Shown: in pieces, positions 1-8,200 of the stretch | Position numbering within the stretch: the first letter of the stretch is position 1 | Layout: each line of letters starts with the position of its first letter | DNA from: Limnobaculum xujianqingii | GTDB taxonomy: Bacteria; Pseudomonadota; Gammaproteobacteria; Enterobacterales; Enterobacteriaceae | DNA: 64,000 bases | Reading direction: 5' to 3' | Assembly: GCF_013394855.1 (NCBI RefSeq) | Contig: NZ_JABMLK010000002.1 | Coordinates: 124,001 to 188,000, forward strand | Position numbers and translations under genes: made by a program | The notes under the pieces: model-generated | Databases searched by the model: none | What the model was told of the DNA's origin: nothing | What the model saw: only the letters and a program-made list of their open reading frames with translations

Positions 1-2
1 CT

Positions 3-314
3 GCAACCCTTAGTAGCGCCAACACATATGGTGACTGGAAAACCTTTGATGTGACTTTGAGTAACTGCCCTGCCGGTACCACCTCAGTGACCGCCAAATT
101 TAGCGGTACCGGCTATGCCACTAACGTATCGGTTCAGGTACAAAACCGTTCAGGCACCGCTGCCGATAAAGGTAATAACAGCACCATGACGGTGAATGTT
201 GATGGTAGCAGAAAGGCGACTTTTGACCTGCAGGCACACCCATACAGCACATCAGGCGGCGCTACGGTAGGTAATATCAAGACCGTGGCATTAATGGATT
301 TCACCTATAACTGA
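3..314 (+). CDS. fimbrial subunit protein, 3' part only (5' end outside window)
   Basis: The frame is open from the first bases of the window to TGA at 312-314, so this is the C-terminal ~103 residues of a longer gene; the internal ATG at 51 is not a real start. The visible protein has the pattern of the type 1 pilin family (Pfam Fimbrial): the segment around GDWKTFDVTLSNCPAGT carries the second cysteine of the pilin disulphide, followed by a STMTVNVDG strand and a closing aromatic motif (ALMDFTYN) typical of the C-terminal beta strand that chaperones and donor-strand exchange act on. It closely resembles the next gene (344-874), so the two are probably tandem minor or major subunits of one chaperone-usher fimbria. 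The usher and chaperone genes would lie to the left of the window. Confidence 0.85.
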   Translation, partial: ATLSSANTYGDWKTFDVTLSNCPAGTTSVTAKFSGTGYATNVSVQVQNRSGTAADKGNNSTMTVNVDGSRKATFDLQAHPYSTSGGATVGNIKTVALMDFTYN

Positions 315-343
315 TACTTCAGTTAACTGGCGGGAGAGCCATT

Positions 344-874
344 ATGTTAAAGCGCGTTTTTCTTCTCAATATGCTGCTTTCAGTCCTGGCTGTTTTATCG
401 GGGCCGAAAGCATATGCCACCGATGTCAATATTAGCGGCAGGGTTACGGCCTCAGCATGTACCGTTAGCCCGATCCTTGCTGCCGGGCAGGAAGTTAATC
501 TTGGCTCAGTGGGAAGAACGAAATTCCAGAATGCGAATGATACGGGCGACTGGAAAAGCTTTACCCTGAACTTAACCAACTGCCCGGCAGGTACCACCAA
601 AAGCACAGTCACTTTTAACGGTACGCCGGACGGTACCGATAACACGCTGTTTGCCAATACCGAACCAGCAACCAGTGCGGCCACCCATATGGCCGTACAG
701 CTGGCGCAAGATGCTGACCATAATGTCATTTTGTCCAACAACAGCACCATGACGGTCAACATTGACGCTGGTAGCGCGACATTTCCGCTGGCAGCCCGGT
801 TGTATACCCCTTTGGGAACGGCTGGCGTAGGGCAGGTATCCAGCAGCGTGTTGGTTAATTTCACTTATCAGTAA
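344..874 (+). CDS. type 1-like fimbrial subunit (chaperone-usher pilin)
   Basis: 176 residues. A Sec signal peptide (hydrophobic residues 5-20, cleavage likely after KAYA at about residue 25) precedes a mature pilin that starts with the usual TDVNISGRV donor strand. Two cysteines (in TASACTV and LTNCPAGT) would form the conserved pilin disulphide, and the protein ends in the aromatic closing strand LVNFTYQ. The start is the ATG at 344, with GGGAG at 332-336 as ribosome binding site. It lies 29 bp after the preceding fimbrial gene and is probably in the same operon. The sequence shows membership of the pilin family; whether it is a tip, minor or major subunit cannot be told. A strong hairpin follows at 886-917. 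Confidence 0.88.
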   Translation: MLKRVFLLNMLLSVLAVLSGPKAYATDVNISGRVTASACTVSPILAAGQEVNLGSVGRTKFQNANDTGDWKSFTLNLTNCPAGTTKSTVTFNGTPDGTDNTLFANTEPATSAATHMAVQLAQDADHNVILSNNSTMTVNIDAGSATFPLAARLYTPLGTAGVGQVSSSVLVNFTYQ

Positions 875-885
875 TGCACTAATAC

Positions 886-917
886 CGCTGGCAGGAGTCA
901 GGCGTTTCCTGCCAGCG
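886..917 (+). other. intergenic hairpin between pilin and regulator genes
   Basis: An 11-bp perfect inverted repeat (886-896 pairs with 907-917; stem CGCTGGCAGGA) with a 10-nt loop lies between the pilin stop codon and the ribosome binding site of the LuxR-type gene at 948. No U-tract follows, so it is not a standard intrinsic terminator. It may act as an mRNA stability element or partial attenuator that sets different levels of pilin and regulator. Confidence 0.6.
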
Positions 918-947
918 AGTACAGAAAGATTTAACAGGAACATGATG

Positions 948-1571
948 ATGTCGTTAATAAAGAAAGATGCCGATAATTATGCTCACACCATTCTGGTACT
1001 GGAGCCTTGCGATCTGGCCTGGTTTGGTATTCAGCAAATGCTTCAGGCATTGCCAGAAAACAATATGATACTGATACGTATCCACGATACGGATAAACTG
1101 GCCGATGCGCTCTGTCAGCATCATGAGGCGGATACTTTACTGCTGACTAATATTGGTCGCGGCACCGATACTCTGGTGTTATTGCAACAGCTGACAACCA
1201 TCGCCACCTGTGAGCAGAAAATTCATATCGCAGCCTATTTATCTGACACCGTCTCTTATCTGAAGGATTTATTAGTCGGATTTGGTGTTAATGAAGTGTT
1301 CAGTATGCCGGCCGGCCCGGAGGAGTTTGTTGAGAGCATTATGCTGCGTAACAAGAAAGGGAGAGCTGCGGTTCTTAGTCCTCAGGAACGTTATATTACA
1401 CAGGCATTGCTGGCTGGGTTGAGTGTGGGAGACGTTGCCCAGCTATCTGGCAGGGATGTGCGCACTATCAGCACCCAAAAAAAATCGGTGATGAACAAGT
1501 TACATATGGCTAATCCCGGTGAGTTACAGGTATTAGGAGGACGAATGATGGCCAGAGAGATACTGATATAA
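948..1571 (+). CDS. LuxR/RcsB-like regulator with degenerate receiver
   Basis: About 207 residues. Three ATGs lie in a row (942, 945, 948); I prefer 948 because AGGA at 936-939 is then 8 bases away. The C-terminal ~60 residues are a GerE/LuxR helix-turn-helix (SPQERYITQALLAGLSV, then RTISTQKKSVMNKLHM), and the ISTQKKS recognition helix resembles RcsB and its partners. The N-terminal part looks like a receiver fold (HTILVLEPCDLAWFGIQQML), but the acidic pair is replaced by Glu-Pro and the phospho-acceptor region reads LLLTNI with no Asp. It probably works without phosphorylation, possibly by pairing with RcsB or another regulator (inference). It is followed 18 bp later by a second gene of the same type. 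Both probably control the fimbrial genes upstream. Confidence 0.8.
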   Translation: MSLIKKDADNYAHTILVLEPCDLAWFGIQQMLQALPENNMILIRIHDTDKLADALCQHHEADTLLLTNIGRGTDTLVLLQQLTTIATCEQKIHIAAYLSDTVSYLKDLLVGFGVNEVFSMPAGPEEFVESIMLRNKKGRAAVLSPQERYITQALLAGLSVGDVAQLSGRDVRTISTQKKSVMNKLHMANPGELQVLGGRMMAREILI

Positions 1572-1589
1572 TGGAAAGTATTACCCCCG

Positions 1590-2213
1590 GTGGTAAAAAA
1601 AGGCATTGTAATGCACCCTTGCCCATTAGTTCGCCATGGACTACTGCATATTCTCAATACCTGTATGCCAGAGATAATCTTTCAGGCGGTAGAGTCTTTT
1701 AGCGTTATGGCTCGTACTCCCGGATTAGTTGAAGCGGATCTGGTGGTAAGCGATATTCGGGATAACGAAAAAGAGGCTATTGATGGCGTGGACTGGTTAT
1801 TGTGGCTGCAGTCGATACGTAGTGATAAGCCAATGTTAGTTATTACAAATTTATTGTCTGATGAGCAGATTAATAAATTATGCAAACAGCCTTTGATATC
1901 GATGTTAGCGTTGCAAACGCCGGAAACACAATTGCGTCAGCAAATTGAGAGCGTGTTATCCGGAGAGCTGGTAATTAGCCCGCTGCTCTACATGTCATCG
2001 ACAGTCGCCAGCATTGATTTGACCGTGGAACCGCTTACTGATGCAGAGCAACGAGTGCTAAAGCTGATGTATCAAGGATATAGCATTGTGCAGATAGCTG
2101 AGCAGCTATGCCGCAGTGCTAAAACTATCAGTACCCATAAATATCATCTGATGCGTAAACTGCGGGTCAGAAATGAAGTTGAACTATTTGCCCGAGTGGG
2201 GGCGTTGCATTAG
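1590..2213 (+). CDS. LuxR-family regulator with partly degenerate receiver
   Basis: 207 residues from a GTG at 1590. This start is chosen because VKKGIVMHPCPLVRHGLL aligns with the first strand and helix of receiver domains; an ATG at 1611 would cut that strand. The usual Asp-Asp pair is Met-His, but an Asp in the phospho-acceptor position remains (DLVVSDIRDNE, near residue 55). The C-terminal LuxR HTH is intact (TDAEQRVLKLMYQGYSIVQIAEQL, then KTISTHKYHLMRKL). The gene sits 18 bp after a related regulator and ends at a bidirectional terminator (2274-2306). By position it belongs to the fimbrial regulon; its target and its activating signal are unknown. Confidence 0.8.
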   Translation: MVKKGIVMHPCPLVRHGLLHILNTCMPEIIFQAVESFSVMARTPGLVEADLVVSDIRDNEKEAIDGVDWLLWLQSIRSDKPMLVITNLLSDEQINKLCKQPLISMLALQTPETQLRQQIESVLSGELVISPLLYMSSTVASIDLTVEPLTDAEQRVLKLMYQGYSIVQIAEQLCRSAKTISTHKYHLMRKLRVRNEVELFARVGALH

Positions 2214-2273
2214 TAAATTGTTTTTTGAAAGTGAGTATTTGCTTTTAAGTACATTCTGAATGTCCAAAAGCCG

Positions 2274-2306
2274 AAAATGCCATCAGCGAGGCACTGATGG
2301 GGTATT
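2274..2306. terminator. rho-independent terminator, probably bidirectional
   Basis: CCATCAG (2280-2286) pairs with CTGATGG (2294-2300) around a 7-nt loop. The stem is flanked by an A-run on the left (AAAAT) and TATTTT on the right, so it could end transcription in either direction. It closes the fimbrial/LuxR transcript. Confidence 0.75.
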
Positions 2307-2563
2307 TTGCATAAAAAGTGAATAAGCAGAGAAAACTAATAAGACTTCAGTATGAGTTGTAATAGCAAAGGCAATTTACTTAACAAGTGACCTAAGGGAT
2401 GTCACATTTTTGCCAAACTTGTTTCTCGTTGAAATATCTTGTCATTTTTATATGTGCCTGAGTTACAAAAAAGGCGTTTTAAAATCTGCTCAACTGAATA
2501 GACTGGTTCAACTTTTTCCCCTTTTCATTTTGAGACAGAAATATAAATTCAAATCATACAATT
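2307..2563 (+). promoter_or_regulatory. AT-rich upstream region of mepH-like gene
   Basis: About 260 bp with no credible coding frame, which presumably carries the promoter of the mepH-like gene at 2564. I could not fix a single -35/-10 pair, and no strong Shine-Dalgarno sequence precedes the ATG. Confidence 0.3.
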
Positions 2564-3316
2564 ATGACACAAATTATACCTAACACCCTCTACAGTCTGT
2601 TTCGTTCCTCCATTGGAGGTATTATCTGCATTTTTATGCTATTCCTTTCTTTTAATGCCAATGCGGCTAATCATCATAAAGTCAGCAAAAAAGCACCGCT
2701 GGCAGCCCATGTGGTAATTAAAAGCAACAGTAAACGTAAACGCGTTTCATTAAATAACGCCAATAAGGCTTATCAACAATCTGATGAACAACAAGAAATT
2801 CTGGCGGGCAGTAATCCATTCCGCCAGCGCAATGTTGATGAGTTACGCATTACTGAAGGTATGCACCCGCAAATATCGACGGTGCAGAAAAACACCATGG
2901 TGACCGCTAAGCGCGAAGTGATCGCTAACTTAATGAAGCAGTTGGGCAAGCCTTATCGCTACGGTGGTATGTCGCCCCGTACCGGGTTTGATTGCAGCGG
3001 TTTAGTTAATTATGCCTATCGGGACCATCTGAAATCCACTCTGCCAAGAACCGCTAATAATATGTTTCATATGTCTGCCGATCAGGCGATAAAAGTTGAG
3101 AAACAGCAGTTGCACAGTGGTGACTTAGTCTTCTTTCGAACCCATAGCCGTAGCAAAGGTTATGCGGACCACGTAGGTGTTTATCTGGGAGATGGTGAAT
3201 TTATTCAGGCGCCACGTACCGGTAAAGATATTCAGATTAGTCGATTAGATGACGATTACTGGCAGGACCATTATATTGGTGCTCGTCGGGTGTTATTGCC
3301 TTCAGCAGTACGATAA
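2564..3316 (+). CDS. mepH: NlpC/P60 murein DD-endopeptidase, MepH-like
   Basis: 250 residues. An N-terminal signal peptide (hydrophobic stretch ending near FNANA, about residue 35) is followed by a basic linker and then a C-terminal NlpC/P60 domain from about residue 118. The catalytic Cys is in FDCSGLVNYAY, the catalytic His in ADHVGVYLGDGEF, and the LPRTANNM and GDLVFFRT motifs are present. The C-terminus (YWQDHYIGARRV) matches what I recall of E. coli MepH (YdhO). The family cleaves D-Ala-mDAP cross-links in the periplasm to allow wall expansion. The start has a poor ribosome binding site, but the signal peptide supports it. It appears monocistronic. MepS is the main alternative, but the basic linker and lack of a lipobox favour MepH. 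Confidence 0.85.
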   Translation: MTQIIPNTLYSLFRSSIGGIICIFMLFLSFNANAANHHKVSKKAPLAAHVVIKSNSKRKRVSLNNANKAYQQSDEQQEILAGSNPFRQRNVDELRITEGMHPQISTVQKNTMVTAKREVIANLMKQLGKPYRYGGMSPRTGFDCSGLVNYAYRDHLKSTLPRTANNMFHMSADQAIKVEKQQLHSGDLVFFRTHSRSKGYADHVGVYLGDGEFIQAPRTGKDIQISRLDDDYWQDHYIGARRVLLPSAVR

Positions 3317-3393
3317 TCGATAGCCTCGTTGATGTCTTGCATTACCGGGGCTGGTTAATCTTTGTCAAAAATGGCAATTGGTAAAACCAACGT

Positions 3394-4011
3394 TCAGAAT
3401 CTCTCCGGCAATGAAGTTATCCCCCTCAGCTTGCCATCTTCCATGTGAATATAATCACCTTTTCTTAATTCTGACAGTACCAGCATTACATAGCTGCGTG
3501 ATAATCCTGAGCGTTTAATAATGTAAGAAGCTACCGTTACCGAGGCTTTTACTTCGTCACTGGCTAAGTTTAACTCCTGTAACAACAGGCGAATAAAGGC
3601 GTAATTATTAGGGGTAATTGTTTTTTCATACATACGATAAAATTTGGTCATATTATTAGCTAATATGTAGTTTATTGACTGGTATAAATTTTGCTCAGCG
3701 ATAACTCTTTGAGCTTCTTCTGTGGTCAAAGTATATATGGTGCTGGTTTGGCTGGGTTTAATATAAAAATAAATAGGGTTAGTATAATAATTAGTCAGGC
3801 CAAAGATGGCCTGACCCTCATAATAAGCCAGCAGTCGTTCACCTTCATGCATATAAATAGAAAAAAATCCTTTCTGAACACAATAAACATCATCAGTTAT
3901 CAGGTATTTATTTCCTTTCGGAATGGTTACTTTTTGGGTTTTATCGCTCTTGATAAAAGCGTCCATTACCAGTTGAAGATGTTTTGTATAGCCAGGGAAT
4001 ATCTCAGGCAT
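3394..4011 (-). CDS. IprA/YaiV-like winged-helix regulator, copy 1
   Basis: 205 residues. The architecture resembles the Crp-like family that includes E. coli IprA (YaiV): an N-terminal cyclic-nucleotide-binding-like barrel (about residues 20-100, with YCVQKGFFSIYMHEGERLL) and a C-terminal winged helix (about 150-205, GLSRSYVMLVLSELRKG). I see no phosphate-binding cassette typical of true cAMP binders. The last 49 residues match the neighbouring paralogue at 4129-4746 at 48 positions, while the sensor halves differ widely. The two genes are in tandem on the minus strand, upstream of and divergent from the giant autotransporter, so a role in regulating it is possible but unproven. Family assignment is from memory of motifs. 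Confidence 0.65.
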   Translation of the reverse strand: MPEIFPGYTKHLQLVMDAFIKSDKTQKVTIPKGNKYLITDDVYCVQKGFFSIYMHEGERLLAYYEGQAIFGLTNYYTNPIYFYIKPSQTSTIYTLTTEEAQRVIAEQNLYQSINYILANNMTKFYRMYEKTITPNNYAFIRLLLQELNLASDEVKASVTVASYIIKRSGLSRSYVMLVLSELRKGDYIHMEDGKLRGITSLPERF

Positions 4012-4128
4012 TATTTTGTACCTAAAGGGGAGGGGGCTTATTAATTATAGGATAAAAATAGAATGAAGGATCATCAGGTTATGCCCAATGATTTTGCAAA
4101 ATAACAGTCAATTTCCCTGACCAGATAT

Positions 4129-4746
4129 TTAGAATCTCTCCGGTAACGATGTTATCCCAGTCAATTTGCCATCTTCCATATGGATATAATCACCTTTTCT
4201 TAGCTCTGACAGTACCAACATCACATAACTACGAGATAGTCCTGAACGTTTAATAATATAAGAGGCTACTGTCACGGACTCTTTTACTGCATTGCTACTC
4301 TGATCTAAATCGATAAGCAGAGCGCGAATAAAAGCATAGTTACTGGAAGTGATGGTTCTCTCGTACATTTCAAAAAGTAAGCCTACATTATGCGACTGTA
4401 TACAAATAAATGACTCATACAGATTTTCTTCTTTTATGATTCGGCGCGCTTCTTCGATGGACAAAGTCAATATGGTACTGGTTTTATTGGTCTTTATATA
4501 ATGGTCAATTGTTGGGGTATAAAGATAAGCCAAACCAAAAATAGTAGGGCCTTCAGCATAACTCAATAAACGATCTTCACGATTCATATAGACAGGAAAT
4601 ACCCCTTTCTGAATACAGAAAACACGATCAGTAATGGGGTATTTGCTCCCTTTTTTAATTGTAACCTCTTCAATCTTATCGCTTTTTAGAAAAGCCTCTA
4701 ACAGGACTTGAATATGCGTGTTGAATTCGCTGGATGGTGTGTACAT
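4129..4746 (-). CDS. IprA/YaiV-like winged-helix regulator, copy 2
   Basis: 205 residues, the same length as the paralogue at 3394-4011, and transcribed first of the two. The barrel part (FCIQKGVFPVYMNREDRLL, then EGPTIFGLAYLYT) is clearly homologous but diverged from copy 1. The winged helix is the same except for one residue (Thr for Arg in DGKLTGITS). The DNA of the shared end carries many synonymous differences, so identity is kept by selection on the protein rather than by recent gene conversion. Both proteins should therefore recognise the same operator while responding to different inputs. The divergent 527-bp AT-rich region up to 5274 lies upstream. Confidence 0.65.
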   Translation of the reverse strand: MYTPSSEFNTHIQVLLEAFLKSDKIEEVTIKKGSKYPITDRVFCIQKGVFPVYMNREDRLLSYAEGPTIFGLAYLYTPTIDHYIKTNKTSTILTLSIEEARRIIKEENLYESFICIQSHNVGLLFEMYERTITSSNYAFIRALLIDLDQSSNAVKESVTVASYIIKRSGLSRSYVMLVLSELRKGDYIHMEDGKLTGITSLPERF

Positions 4747-5273
4747 TTTCTATACCTGCACAAGGATTTAGTTAACTATAGAATAAAAAATTGATGACAA
4801 GAAAATATTTTATAATATGAATTAATTGAAATTTAATTTCACTAAAAGTGATGTTAGCAGTTAATTAATCCATATAAATCGTGACTAATTTCATCTTCTT
4901 CATCAGGCTAAAAAGGATTGCTTTTATTTTTTACATGAAATTATTTTAATTCAAGGTGTTGTGATTTTTTCTTTAAATATTTATTGGATTTAATATCTTA
5001 TAAAGCTATGCGCAATACATTGAACTGTGGGCTTTTATTATTTTGTTTCTAATCTATATTTATTATTAGATATGTTTCATATGGTAAAACATATTAACTT
5101 TATAGTTAATATGTTGATTATTAATATTTTAAATTTTAATGCTACTGCGGCGTTAGGATTCACTAACAAAATTGAATGGATGTTAATTTTGTTTCTTTAC
5201 ATAGAGATATAGGGATTTTATCTGTTTTCAGGAATATGTCGCCATCGGGCAGGTTCTTACCAGGATAAATCAA
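4747..5273 (+). promoter_or_regulatory. AT-rich divergent intergenic region before the giant autotransporter
   Basis: 527 bp, very AT-rich, between the minus-strand regulators and the plus-strand adhesin. It holds only a 61-codon GTG frame (5027-5212) with no ribosome binding site, which I do not accept as a gene. The composition is typical of H-NS-silenced virulence promoters (inference). AGGA at 5262-5265 is the likely ribosome binding site of the autotransporter start at 5274. Confidence 0.5.
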
Positions 5274-8200
5274 ATGAACAAGAAACATAACATCAGAAAC
5301 AGTTCCGAACACCGATTTAACTCTTTACATAAAGCGATAGTTCTCGCATTTCCGGCACTCTATTTAAGCCTATCCATGCCGATTCAGGCGGCAACCACGC
5401 TGACGGAAGGGCAGGATATTTATACTAATGGGCTGAATACCGGTGCGTATGATTTATTCCTGGGTGGCAACGTTAGCTGGAACACCATGTTTGCCATGAA
5501 TAATGCGGCCAAAACGGTGATTACTATTGATGGCAATAACTACACCATAACCGCCAATGGCAGCAGTACTCAGCGCTTACTGGACATTACTCAAGTCAGC
5601 AACACTGTCTCTATCACCAATGCCACCATTACTTCTAAACCTTTCACCGGGCCACGTTACTCATTAATTCGGCTCTACCAGCTTAATGATAAAGTTGATA
5701 TCAACCTTGAAGGCACTACGTTTCTGGATATCGGGCCGACGGATTACAACACTTATGCCTCTGCCGATTATGGCCCAATCTTATCGATTCGTGGCAGTAC
5801 CGGTGGTGTGATGAATGTGGATGGTGGTACGGCCGGGGTACTGTTTAAAGGAAACCATGGACTGGCGGATCAGCCCGGTGTCGTCGGACTCTATTCAAAT
5901 AACACCATGAATTTCACCGGCAAAGTGACCTTTGATAATAACTGGACTGCTAACTATGGTGGTGCGTTAACGGTCTTTGATATTGCCGGTAGTAAGATGA
6001 GTTTTGCCGGAGAGACTAACTTTACCAATAACCATTCCTCAGTGTTTGGCGGAGCTATCGATTTTTGGGGTGCCTCAGCGGTTATGGATTTCAACGGCCC
6101 CGCTACCTTTACTGGCAACTATGTTTACGGTACCACCACCAATTCTTTTGACTATCCCGATCATGTTGATGACCAGCATACCCGTGGGGGTGCAATCAAC
6201 ATTGGCTATCTGAGCCCGGGAGCCACTGGCCTTAATTTGAACTTTAATAACAACACTATCTTTAAAGGTAACTTTGTTATTGATCCTAAAACCAATTATA
6301 ACGCGCTGGGTGGTGCGGTTAGTGCCTATGGTAATGGTGGTAACTATAACTATTTTATGAATTTTAACGGTGCCACCACGTTTGATGGTAACTACGTTTA
6401 TTCATTAACCGGCTCCGGTTACGGTGGAGCGATTTATTATGATGCGGGTGCCGCGGCGACCTTAAATTTAGGGCAGGGTTCCAGTGTTATTAATAACTAC
6501 GCCAAAACCCAGGGTGGCGGTATTTATCTGAAAACCGGGACGATTAACCTGAAAGCGAATGGAGGAGATATCCTCTTTCAGGGTAACCGTCAGGGGGCAA
6601 GTTTTGCTCTCATTGGTAGCGGACCGCTTTATGCGCCGGTTGTCGGTTCAGGAAATCCCAACGCTATCTATCTGGGCGGCACCGGAAGCCTGAATCTGGA
6701 TACGTCTGCTGGTAATTTCATTCAGTTTTACGATCCTATTGCCTCGGTTTCTACCGCAACCATCACCGTGAATAAAACCGGAGCGGGTGAAGTTCTGTTT
6801 CATGGCAACAGTAGCAATCCGGGCGATCCGCTGTATAACTCCGATATTCAGACCAACACTAACGTTAACGGCGGGGCCTTCTCACTGACGAATGGCGTTA
6901 GCTATGGTAATTCCGGTTTTGGTATTTTTGCGGTCAATAATGGCGGTACGGTTCAGGGAAGTAACAACAGTATCCTGCAGGCGAAAAACATCAATATTAA
7001 TTCTGGTGGTACGGTAGCCGCAAACGGTGGGATCTTTAACCTGAATGCAGGTACTGGCGGCGTGGTATCAACTGCCGGGCGATTTGGTGGATTTGGTACT
7101 ATCGTTGCGCCAAGCATCTCGTTAAGCACCAGTGCAGCTAACGTTTCCACGGCAGATATTGCTGCGGGCAACACCTTAATTTTAGATAGCCTGTTAACCA
7201 ATGCCGGGTCATTCAGTAAAGCGGGTGCCGGTACTTTAGTTCTCACTAAAACCAACACCTACACCGGTGCTACCAGCGTCAGTGAAGGTACATTACAAGC
7301 CAATAACACCAATGTTATTGCCGCCAGCTCCGGGCTAAATATAACCGGAGGTGTATTTAATTTAAACAACTTCAACCAAACGCTAAAAAGCCTGAGTGGT
7401 ACCGGCGGTGCAATTACCACCGGTACCGGAGTATTAACGGTTAACAGCACTAATACTACAAGTTACGCCGGTACTATCAGCGGTAACGGTAATCTGCTCA
7501 AGCAAGGTACCGGAGGTTTAACCTTAACCGGTAATGTCACGCTTAATGCACCGGGCTCTGAGCTTCTGGTAACCGGCGGCAGTCTAAACATCAGCGGGGG
7601 TAGCCAGACTCAAATTACCAAAGGAACGGTGGATAGTAACGCGGCACTGAACCTCAGTGACACGGGTACCAACGTCCAGTTCAATGACTTGTATGTGGGT
7701 AATTCAGCCAGCAGTAGCAGCACCTTCTTCATTAACAGCGGCGCTCAGGCGCATATTAACAATATTCTGTATATAGGCTCACTGGCCAATTCGCAGGGTA
7801 GCGTGTTGGTTAACGGAGCCGGCACATTGCTGGATGCCAACAGCGTGTTGGTAGGGAATGGGGCAGGAGGTGGCACCCTTAATTTGAACAACTCCGGGGT
7901 GTTGTTAACCAGCAAACTCCAGCGAGGAACTGGCACCATCGGTGCGGTTGATTTTAACGGTGGAATTTTACAGGCTAAAGGTGACAGTACTGATTTTATC
8001 AGCGGGTTTTCTGAGGGTGAACTGACGTTAGGCGCGTCAGGAGGTACCATTGACTCAAACGGTTTTAATATCGCAACCGATAATATCTTTAACAGAACCG
8101 GCAGATTAACCAAGATCGGCAGTGGCACATTCACCTTAACCGGCGTTAACACCTATACTGGCGGCACCTCCGTATCAGGAGGAACACTACGTCTGACCGG

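Noticed and set aside
5027..5212. 61-codon open frame before the giant autotransporter
   Set aside because: GTG start without ribosome binding site, hydrophobic AT-driven composition, no family resemblance.
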